From Bacteroidota bacterium (GTDB taxonomy: Bacteria > Bacteroidota > Bacteroidia > Bacteroidales > VadinHA17), in assembly GCA_030611395.1 (NCBI GenBank), contig JAUWPX010000004.1:1-16453 (forward strand): a stretch of 16,453 nucleotides of DNA, written 5' to 3'. The notes below the pieces were generated by a model. It was not told where the DNA came from. It saw only the letters and a list, made by a program, of their open reading frames with translations, and ran no database searches. Made by a program: the position numbers and the translations under genes. Positions 7,555-14,732 of this stretch are shown one piece after another. Each line of letters opens with the position of its first letter. The stretch's first letter is position 1.

Positions 7555-8910
7555 ATGTCAGAAAACAGAAGATATAAAAAAATTGTAGTGCTTGGTGCCG
7601 GAGAAAGCGGCACAGGAGCTGCAATACTGGCCCTTGAAAAAGGGCTGGATGTTTTCGTGTCTGATAATGGGAAAATAAAGGATAAATATAAAAAGTTGCT
7701 TGATAATTACCGGGTAGAATATGAAGAGAAAAAACATTCGCAGGAAAAGATCCTTTTGGCAGATGAAGTAATTAAAAGCCCTGGTATTCCTGATGATATT
7801 GAGCTAATAAGTAAACTAAAGGAAAAACAAACGCCGATAATCTCTGAGATTGAATTTGCAGGGAGATATACCGGTGCCACAAAAATATGTATTACAGGCA
7901 GCAATGGTAAAACTACTACAACTTCCCTGATATTTCATATGATGAAAAAGGCAGGGTTGAATGTAGGGATGGCAGGGAATGTCGGTAATAGCCTGGCTAA
8001 ACAAGTGGCGATAGAAGATCATGATTTTTATGTGATTGAATTGAGCAGTTTTCAGTTGGATAATATGTACAATTTTAAAGCTGATATAGCTGTGTTGATG
8101 AATATTACTCCCGACCATCTTGACAGGTATGGATATGATTTTGACAGATATGTGAATTCGAAATTCAGAGTAGTACAGAACCAGGGAAAAAATGACTCTT
8201 TTATTTTTTGTGGTGACGATGAGATAATCCTCAGGGAGTTGGAAAAACGGGAGATAGCAGGGAATTTACTTTCCTTTTCCCTGGATAAATCAGAAAACCA
8301 GGCATCCTTTATTCAAAACAATATGATAAATATAAAAACAGATAAAAACAAAATAATGAAAATATCAATTGGTGAATTAGCCTTACAAGGGAAACACAAC
8401 ATTTATAATTCCATGGCTGCAAGTATTGCCGGCCAGGTATTACATATCAGGAAAGAAACTATCAGGGAAAGCCTGAGTGATTTTCAGGGTGTGGAACATC
8501 GTCTTGAACCTTTTATTAAGGTGCATGGGATATGGTTTGTTAACGACTCAAAGGCAACTAACGTAAATTCAACCTGGTATGCTCTTGAAAGCATGAAAAC
8601 ACCGGTGATTTGGATAGTTGGAGGAGTTGATAAAGGAAACGATTATTCCGGGCTTACCTCATTGGTTAAAGAAAAAGTAAAGACTATAATATGTCTGGGG
8701 AAAGACAATTCAAAGATACATAAGGCTTATGATGAAATAGTTGCCGATGTTATTGATGCAGGTTCAATGGAAGAGGCTGTGCGTACTTCTTATTTTTATG
8801 GAAAAAAGGGATATACAGTTCTGCTTTCTCCGGCATGCGCAAGTTTTGATTTGTTTGATAACTATGAGGATCGTGGGAGACAATTTAAAAAAGCAGTAAG
8901 GAATCTATAA
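7555..8910 (+). CDS. murD: UDP-MurNAc-L-alanine:D-glutamate ligase MurD
   Basis: A 451-residue cytoplasmic Mur ligase that adds D-glutamate to UDP-MurNAc-L-Ala. The N-terminal Rossmann-like UDP-binding domain shows VVLGAGESGTGAA at 11-23 and KSPGIP at 74-79. The ATP P-loop GSNGKT is at 115-120, with GNVGNS at 141-146, ELSSFQLD (162-169) and NITPDHLDRY (183-192). K203 in the YVNSK stretch corresponds in position to the carbamylated lysine of the family. The C-terminal domain carries the NDSKATN block, the IVGGVDKGNDYSGL block and a terminal LLSPACASFDLFDNYEDRG motif typical of MurD. The length is normal. It begins 5 bp after mraY with an A-rich leader and no Shine-Dalgarno. Confidence 0.97.
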   Translation: MSENRRYKKIVVLGAGESGTGAAILALEKGLDVFVSDNGKIKDKYKKLLDNYRVEYEEKKHSQEKILLADEVIKSPGIPDDIELISKLKEKQTPIISEIEFAGRYTGATKICITGSNGKTTTTSLIFHMMKKAGLNVGMAGNVGNSLAKQVAIEDHDFYVIELSSFQLDNMYNFKADIAVLMNITPDHLDRYGYDFDRYVNSKFRVVQNQGKNDSFIFCGDDEIILRELEKREIAGNLLSFSLDKSENQASFIQNNMINIKTDKNKIMKISIGELALQGKHNIYNSMAASIAGQVLHIRKETIRESLSDFQGVEHRLEPFIKVHGIWFVNDSKATNVNSTWYALESMKTPVIWIVGGVDKGNDYSGLTSLVKEKVKTIICLGKDNSKIHKAYDEIVADVIDAGSMEEAVRTSYFYGKKGYTVLLSPACASFDLFDNYEDRGRQFKKAVRNL

Positions 8911-8915
8911 AAAGA

Positions 8916-10073
8916 ATGGAAAAAAAGATAAATAGATACCTGAAAGGTGACCCGATTATCTGGGGTGTTATTATTGTCCTGAGTATATTTTCACTACTGG
9001 CAGTATATAGCGCAACCAGTACGCTGGCTATTCACAAGATGGGCGGGAATTCATTGTATTACCTGGTTCGTCATGGTGTGATACTCGCCTTTGGATTAAT
9101 GATCATTTTTATCACTCACCTTATCCATTATAAATACTATTCAAGATTATCTCAATTATTGATCGGGATAGCTGTTGTTCTTTTGATAATAACCCTGTTT
9201 CTGGGTACAAACGTTAACCAGGCTACCCGTTGGCTTACTTTGCCCGGACTGGGATTTACAATCCAGACATCTGACTTTGCCAAGCTGGCTCTTATTATGT
9301 ACATAGCAAGAGTATTGTCAATGAAACAGGGTGAAATAAAGAGTTTCAAAGAGGCATTTTTACCTGTCATTATACCTGTTGTAATAATTTGTATATTAAT
9401 CCTTCCGGCAAACCTGTCAACCGCTGCTTTAATTTTCGGAATTTCATTTTTACTGATGTTTATTGGCAGGATCAGTATTAAACATCTTCTTGCCTCGGGT
9501 GGTGTTGCTATATTGTTACTCGCACTTTTTATTGCAGTCGGGACATTAGTTAAAAAAGAAGGAAGAATAAATACCTGGAAGAATCGTATAGAGAGTTACT
9601 TCGAGGAAGGGGGTGAGGAAAATTACCAGAGTCAGCAGGCAAAAATTGCTATTGCAACAGGTGGATTATTTGGGAAAAATCCCGGGAAAAGTGTCCAGCG
9701 AAATTTTCTGCCTAATCCATATTCTGATTTTATTTACGCAATTATCGTTGAGGAATACGGGCTGATAATCGGGGGGATCCCCATTTTACTGGCTTACTTG
9801 TTTTTATTGTTCAGGGCCGGAGTTATTGTAAGAAAATGTGACCGGACATTTCCTGCATTCCTTGCAATTGGATTAACACTTATGATTGTAGTTCAGGCCA
9901 TGGTTAATATGGCGGTGGCAGTAGGGATTTTTCCGGTAACCGGGCAGACATTGCCGCTTGTTAGTATGGGTGGATCATCAATGCTGTTTACAAGTATTGC
10001 ACTTGGAATTATTTTAAGTATAAGCAGAAATTTGAACGAAATCGAACCGGATGAAGAGGAAGTTACAGCATAA
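8916..10073 (+). CDS. ftsW: SEDS peptidoglycan glycosyltransferase FtsW
   Basis: A 385-residue polytopic membrane protein of the SEDS family, which polymerises lipid II into septal glycan strands together with FtsI. About ten transmembrane helices are visible, the first at about 13-32. The signature periplasmic loop NPYSDFIYAIIVEEYG (267-282) contains D271, which aligns with the catalytic aspartate of RodA/FtsW. The conserved late stretch NMAVAVGIFPVTGQTLP (331-347) and LVSMGGSS (348-355) are also present. RodA and FtsW are hard to separate by motifs alone; the position between murD and murG and next to the other septal genes supports FtsW. The hydrophilic C-terminus is short and acidic. It lies 5 bp after murD, and its last 23 bp overlap the murG start. 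Confidence 0.95.
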   Translation: MEKKINRYLKGDPIIWGVIIVLSIFSLLAVYSATSTLAIHKMGGNSLYYLVRHGVILAFGLMIIFITHLIHYKYYSRLSQLLIGIAVVLLIITLFLGTNVNQATRWLTLPGLGFTIQTSDFAKLALIMYIARVLSMKQGEIKSFKEAFLPVIIPVVIICILILPANLSTAALIFGISFLLMFIGRISIKHLLASGGVAILLLALFIAVGTLVKKEGRINTWKNRIESYFEEGGEENYQSQQAKIAIATGGLFGKNPGKSVQRNFLPNPYSDFIYAIIVEEYGLIIGGIPILLAYLFLLFRAGVIVRKCDRTFPAFLAIGLTLMIVVQAMVNMAVAVGIFPVTGQTLPLVSMGGSSMLFTSIALGIILSISRNLNEIEPDEEEVTA

Positions 10074-11169
10074 CAAAATTATTATCAGCGGTGGCGGAAC
10101 CGGGGGGCATGTATTCCCTGCAATTTCAATTGCAAATGCTTTGAAATTGAAAAGGCAGGAGCTTGATATTTTGTTTGTCGGAGCAGTAGGAAAAATGGAA
10201 ATGAAAAAGGTGCCCGAAGCGGGTTATCCTATTGAAGGGCTTCCTGTAACGGGCTTGCATAGAGGATTGTCTTTTAAGAATATTGGTTTTATTATTAAAC
10301 TTTTTCGCAGTTTGTTTATTGCCGGAAGGATTTTACGCAGGTTTCAGCCCTCTGTGGTGGTAGGAGTTGGAGGATACGCCAGCGCTCCTGTTCTCTGGTG
10401 CGCCTCGAAAATGGGAATTCCTGCCTTGATTCAGGAGCAAAATTCTTTTGCAGGGATAACTAATAAAATCCTGGGGAAAAAAGCTGAAAAAATTTGTGTC
10501 GCCTATGAAAATATGGATAAATATTTTCCCGGGAATAAAATAATTTTTACCGGGAATCCTGTCAGGCAGGATCTTAATAAGTTAGAGAAAAAAAGGAAAG
10601 AGGCATTAAAATATTTCGGACTTGAGAGTGAACAGGAAATAGTGCTGGTTCTTGGCGGTAGTGGAGGGGCAAGGACTATTAATGAAAGTATTAAAACAGG
10701 CCTTGATGGAATTAAAAATAAAAATGTCTTTATTATTTGGCAAACAGGTGAGTCTTACTATAAAAAAGCTGAAGAAACAATGTTGTTAAGCGATGTGGAG
10801 AATGTAAAGTTATTTCCGTTTATCAACCGTATGGATTTTGCTTACTCAGCTGCAGATATAATAGTGTCAAGGGCAGGAGCAGGAACTATCTCGGAATTGT
10901 ACCTTGTAGGGAAACCGGTTATACTTGTGCCTTCACCAAATGTTGCGGAGGATCATCAGACAAAAAATACACAGGTACTTGTGAAAAACAGAGCTGCCAT
11001 TATGGTGAAAGACAGTGAAGCCAGGGAAACTTTATTAAGTACTGTTTTGGAATTATCTGCTGATAAGAAAAAGAAAGAGTTATTATCATTGAATATAAGG
11101 AAAATGACTGTAAAAAATTCAGCTGACCTGATTGCAGACGAAGTGCTTAAATTGATGAAAAAAAGATAA
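10051..11169 (+). CDS. murG: UDP-GlcNAc:lipid I GlcNAc transferase MurG
   Basis: A 372-residue GT-B glycosyltransferase (family GT28) that adds GlcNAc to lipid I on the cytoplasmic membrane face, giving lipid II. The N-terminal donor/acceptor loop GGGTGGH is at 14-20, followed by VFPAISIA. The GVGGYASAP loop is at 105-113, and QEQNSFAG at 128-135 replaces the proteobacterial HEQN with Q at the first position, as I recall in other Bacteroidota. GGSGGARTIN (202-211) and the UDP-GlcNAc-binding SRAGAGTISEL (273-283) and EDHQTKNTQ (300-308) are intact. The ATG at 10051 is the only ATG in frame before GGGTGGH, so the 23-bp overlap with ftsW appears real and suggests coupled translation. Confidence 0.97.
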   Translation: MKRKLQHNKIIISGGGTGGHVFPAISIANALKLKRQELDILFVGAVGKMEMKKVPEAGYPIEGLPVTGLHRGLSFKNIGFIIKLFRSLFIAGRILRRFQPSVVVGVGGYASAPVLWCASKMGIPALIQEQNSFAGITNKILGKKAEKICVAYENMDKYFPGNKIIFTGNPVRQDLNKLEKKRKEALKYFGLESEQEIVLVLGGSGGARTINESIKTGLDGIKNKNVFIIWQTGESYYKKAEETMLLSDVENVKLFPFINRMDFAYSAADIIVSRAGAGTISELYLVGKPVILVPSPNVAEDHQTKNTQVLVKNRAAIMVKDSEARETLLSTVLELSADKKKKELLSLNIRKMTVKNSADLIADEVLKLMKKR

Positions 11170-11170
11170 T

Positions 11171-12553
11171 ATGGATCTGGAAAAAATAAAGGGGGTTTAT
11201 TTTATCGGTATCGGAGGTATCGGGATGAGTGCCCTTGCCAGGTATTTTATAGCCGGTGGTTTTGAAGTTGCCGGGTACGACCGTGTTGAATCAAAACTTA
11301 CCTTACAGTTGTCAGCAGAAGGAAGTTTAATTCATTATGTTGATAATGTAGATAAGATACCTGGAATATACAGGGACATCAATAAAAAAGAGGAGGTTCT
11401 GGTTATATACACACCTGCTGTTCCTGAGGCACATACAGAACTAAGGTTTTTCAGAAACAAGGGTTTCCGGGTGGTGAAAAGGGCTGAAGTTCTTGGATGG
11501 ATAGCCCGTGAAGCCAAATGTATAGCTGTTGCCGGTACTCACGGGAAAACTACGGTTTCAACCATTATTGCTCATTTATTAAAGCAGTCGGAGCTTGATT
11601 GTTCCGCTTTCCTTGGAGGAATTTCAATAAACTATAATACAAATCTTCTTCTGGGAAAAAGCGATTTGGTTGTGCTTGAAGCTGATGAATATGACAGATC
11701 ATTCCTTCAATTATATCCATGGATGGCAGTAGTGACAGCTATTGATGCTGATCATCTGGATATTTACGGGGGGAAAGATGAAATGGAAAAAGCTTTTGTG
11801 AAATTTATCAGACAAATAAAGCCGGGAGGTATATTACTGATAAAGAAGGGGCTATCGCTTGAATCTGAAAATCGGAATGATGTATCAAAATATACATATG
11901 GAATTAAAACAAATGCTGACTTTTATTGTTCAGATGTAGCTATCGATAAAGGTTTATACCAATTTAATATTCATACACCTGATGGAATTATCAAAGATAT
12001 TCACTTTGGTTATCCCGGTAGAATGAATGTAGAAAATGCCGTTGCCGCAGTTGCAACTCTTACATTGCTTGGAGTAAACCAGGAGACAATTAAAAAAGCA
12101 TTATCATATTTTTCCGGTGTCAAACGCAGGTTTGAGATTGTATTCAAATCTGATAAGCTGGTTTATATTGACGATTATGCACACCATCCTGAAGAATTGA
12201 AAGCATGCATTGCATCTGTAAGAGAGTTGTTCCCCGGCAAATCAATAACAGGGGTGTTTCAGCCACACCTTTATTCCCGTACACAAAATTTTGCCAATGA
12301 ATTTGCCGGTAGTCTTGATGAATTGGATGAGCTTATACTTTTAGATATCTATCCTGCCCGGGAAAAACCGGTCCCGGGTGTTACTTCTGAGATGATATTG
12401 CAGAAAATGAAAATGGAAAATAAACAATTGGCAAAAAAGGAAAACCTGGTTGATCTGTTAGGAAATAAAGATTTGGAGGTATTGTTAACACTTGGAGCAG
12501 GAGATATATGTGAATTTGTTGAACCGGTGAAAAAAATGCTTAAGAATAGATAA
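11171..12553 (+). CDS. murC: UDP-MurNAc:L-alanine ligase MurC
   Basis: A 460-residue cytoplasmic Mur ligase that performs the first amino acid addition, L-alanine onto UDP-MurNAc. The N-terminal nucleotide-binding loop FIGIGGIGMSALA is at 11-23 and YTPAVPEAHTE at 80-90. The ATP P-loop GTHGKTT at 122-128 has the His typical of MurC rather than Asn. The blocks LEADEYDRSFLQL (169-181) and IDADHLDIYG (191-200) follow, then DDYAHHPEE (334-342) and QPHLYSRT (364-371) in the C-terminal domain. The length is normal. Only one base separates it from the murG stop, and no murB follows, unlike proteobacterial or Gram-positive arrangements in which murC and murB are neighbours. Confidence 0.97.
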   Translation: MDLEKIKGVYFIGIGGIGMSALARYFIAGGFEVAGYDRVESKLTLQLSAEGSLIHYVDNVDKIPGIYRDINKKEEVLVIYTPAVPEAHTELRFFRNKGFRVVKRAEVLGWIAREAKCIAVAGTHGKTTVSTIIAHLLKQSELDCSAFLGGISINYNTNLLLGKSDLVVLEADEYDRSFLQLYPWMAVVTAIDADHLDIYGGKDEMEKAFVKFIRQIKPGGILLIKKGLSLESENRNDVSKYTYGIKTNADFYCSDVAIDKGLYQFNIHTPDGIIKDIHFGYPGRMNVENAVAAVATLTLLGVNQETIKKALSYFSGVKRRFEIVFKSDKLVYIDDYAHHPEELKACIASVRELFPGKSITGVFQPHLYSRTQNFANEFAGSLDELDELILLDIYPAREKPVPGVTSEMILQKMKMENKQLAKKENLVDLLGNKDLEVLLTLGAGDICEFVEPVKKMLKNR

Positions 12554-12560
12554 AGGAAAA

Positions 12561-13343
12561 ATGAAGCGGATCCTTAAAATATTTGTTTGGGTAATTATTA
12601 TAGCTTATTTAGTTGTGGTTCCCGGTTTTATTGTTGACCGGTCGGGCAAAACTCCGTGTAATTCGATTGATATCAGTTTACCCGATTCGCTTTCCAGCCG
12701 GTTTGTTACACGAGATGACATACTCAATGCTATTAATAGGCGTGATAATCAGATACTTGGTTATCCAATTGGAGCTCTTGATACCCGGGAAATTGAAAAC
12801 CGGCTTGTTTTACATCCGGCATTGAAAAAAGTAGAAGCATATAAAACAATCGGGGGGAAATTGCATATTGAGGTAATTCAAAGAGTGCCGGTTGTGAGGA
12901 TAATAAATAACAAAGGGAGAAGTTTTTATCTTGATGCAGAAGGTGCAGTTGTGCCTTTTTCCGAAAAATTCACTCCCAGGGTGCTGATAGCCAGCGGTTA
13001 CATTAATGAACCTAAGGAAATCAGGCAGGAACTTGTGATAAAAAATATTAAGTCGGATAATATAGTTAAACAAGTTCATGAACTGAGTTGTTTCATCAGT
13101 TCACATGATTTCTGGAAAGCACAGATTGAACAGATATATATAAACAAAAATGGAGAGTTCGAATTAGTGCCACGTGTTGGAGCCTACATAATTATTTTTG
13201 GGAGTTTTGACGGTTATCAGGAAAAGTTCAGGAAGCTATACGCGTTGTTTGAAAAAGGCCTGAACAAGGTGGGGTGGAACAAGTATGAAGCAATTAACCT
13301 GAAATTTGACGGACAAATAGTTTGTACCAAACGCACATATTAA
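12561..13343 (+). CDS. ftsQ: Cell division protein FtsQ
   Basis: A 260-residue bitopic division protein that links FtsL/FtsB to the rest of the divisome. A short cytoplasmic basic N-terminus (MKRILK) leads to one transmembrane helix at about 7-24. A POTRA-like segment follows, with FVTRDDILNAINRR at 48-61 and LVLHPALKKVEAYKTIGGKL split across 82-101, then VIQRVPVVRI (105-114). The beta domain ends with EAINLKFDGQIVCTK (243-257), the usual end of FtsQ proteins in this phylum. The family is poorly conserved, but topology, the POTRA pattern and position between murC and ftsA agree. AAGGAAAA directly before the ATG is a possible weak ribosome-binding site. The gap to murC is 7 bp. Confidence 0.92.
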   Translation: MKRILKIFVWVIIIAYLVVVPGFIVDRSGKTPCNSIDISLPDSLSSRFVTRDDILNAINRRDNQILGYPIGALDTREIENRLVLHPALKKVEAYKTIGGKLHIEVIQRVPVVRIINNKGRSFYLDAEGAVVPFSEKFTPRVLIASGYINEPKEIRQELVIKNIKSDNIVKQVHELSCFISSHDFWKAQIEQIYINKNGEFELVPRVGAYIIIFGSFDGYQEKFRKLYALFEKGLNKVGWNKYEAINLKFDGQIVCTKRTY

Positions 13344-13378
13344 TAAAAAATTATATAACCACATTAAAATCTAATATT

Positions 13379-14677
13379 ATGAACAAAAAAGACCATATCG
13401 TTGCGGCAGTTGATATTGGAACAACAAAAATTGTTTCTATAGTCGGCAGGAAAAATGAGAATGGTAAAATCGAGATTTTAGGGCTTAGCAAAGCTCCCTC
13501 AAAAGGTATAAAACGGGGAGTTGTCCTGAATATTGAAGAAACCGTAAATGCTATCCGCACAACTGTAGAAGATGTTAAAAAACGTTCTGAAATAAATTTC
13601 AGTCATGTTTTCGTTGGAATTGCCGGTCAACATATCCGTAGCATACGTAACAGAGGATATATTAACAGGGATTCCATGGAAGAAGAGATAACACGTGAAG
13701 ATATTATCCGGTTGATAAAGGATATGTATAAGATCCCTATTGATGTTGGCGAGGAAATTATTCATGTTCTGCCTCAGAATTTTATTGTTGATAATGAAAC
13801 AGGCGTGAAAAATCCGGTTGGGATGAATGGCAGAAGGCTGGAAGCTAATTTCCATATTGTGATAGGACAGATAGCTTCAGCAAAAAATATTGAGAAATGT
13901 ATTATCAGGACAGGATTGCAAATACAAGAGCTTATCCTGGAACCACTGGCTTCCTCTGAAGCAGTTCTTACTGATGATGAAAAAGAAGCAGGTGTGGTTT
14001 TAGTGGATATTGGTGGAGGAACAACAGATGTTGCTGTTTATTATGATAATATTATCAGGCACACTGCCGTGATACCTTTTGGTGGGATTGTGTTTACAAA
14101 GGATATCAAAGAAGGATGTGCTATTCTCCAGCGGCAGGCCGAATCGTTGAAAATCCAGTTTGGCTCAGCTCTCGGGGATATTTCGCCTGATGATAAAGTG
14201 GTAACAATCCCGGGCATTTCAGGACGGGAACCAAAGGAGATATCTTTTAAAAGCCTGGCATATATTATACAGTCAAGGATGGAAGAGATAATTGATGCAG
14301 TAATGTTTGAAATAGAAAACAGCGGCTATTTTGAGAAACTTGCTGCCGGTGTTGTATTAACAGGCGGAGGTGCTTTGCTCAGACATCTCTCACAACTTGT
14401 GAAATTTAAAACAGGAATGGATGTGAGAGTAGGTTTGCCAAATGAATTTATAGGTGGTGAATTGGACGATGATATTAACCAGCCACAATATGCTACCAGT
14501 GTTGGCCTTGTGCTTAAAGGGTTCGAATACCTGAATACTTATGAGGTTGAAAAAGAAACTTCACATGAGTTCCTTGAACAGGAAAATGATATTAAAGGAG
14601 AAAAACCTCGCTTTTTTGAGAAGTGGAAGAAAACATTTAATGAAATGTTTGCTGAAAATGATGTAAAAATGGAGTAG
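13379..14677 (+). CDS. ftsA: Cell division protein FtsA
   Basis: A 432-residue actin-like ATPase that tethers FtsZ filaments to the inner membrane. The phosphate-1 loop VDIGTTKIVSIVG is at 11-23, phosphate-2 VLVDIGGGTTDVAVY at 207-221 and the adenosine motif GVVLTGGGALLRH at 324-336. The FtsA-specific 1C domain falls at about 80-165. The C-terminus has an acidic linker and then an amphipathic helix at about 411-424 (RFFEKWKKTFNEMF), the expected membrane-targeting sequence. The reading frame is open back to an ATG at 13322, inside ftsQ. I chose the ATG at 13379 because it puts the conserved AAVDIGTTK block about ten residues from the start and leaves the 35-bp ftsQ-ftsA spacer non-coding. That spacer is AT-rich with no Shine-Dalgarno. 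Confidence 0.95.
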   Translation: MNKKDHIVAAVDIGTTKIVSIVGRKNENGKIEILGLSKAPSKGIKRGVVLNIEETVNAIRTTVEDVKKRSEINFSHVFVGIAGQHIRSIRNRGYINRDSMEEEITREDIIRLIKDMYKIPIDVGEEIIHVLPQNFIVDNETGVKNPVGMNGRRLEANFHIVIGQIASAKNIEKCIIRTGLQIQELILEPLASSEAVLTDDEKEAGVVLVDIGGGTTDVAVYYDNIIRHTAVIPFGGIVFTKDIKEGCAILQRQAESLKIQFGSALGDISPDDKVVTIPGISGREPKEISFKSLAYIIQSRMEEIIDAVMFEIENSGYFEKLAAGVVLTGGGALLRHLSQLVKFKTGMDVRVGLPNEFIGGELDDDINQPQYATSVGLVLKGFEYLNTYEVEKETSHEFLEQENDIKGEKPRFFEKWKKTFNEMFAENDVKME

Positions 14678-14703
14678 CAGACTGTGATATAAAATGTAAT
14701 CAA

Positions 14704-14724
14704 TTACAAATTACAAATTAAAAA
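14704..14724 (+). repeat. Tandem AT-rich heptamer in the ftsA-ftsZ spacer
   Basis: TTACAAA is repeated exactly at 14704-14710 and 14711-14717, followed by a one-mismatch copy, TTAAAAA, at 14718-14724. The array sits in the 55-bp spacer, ending 8 bp before the ftsZ ATG. It replaces the position of a Shine-Dalgarno sequence and may serve as an unstructured ribosome landing site. It could equally be simple-sequence drift or a dispersed intergenic motif of the genome. Confidence 0.5.
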
Positions 14725-14732
14725 TTGTTGCC

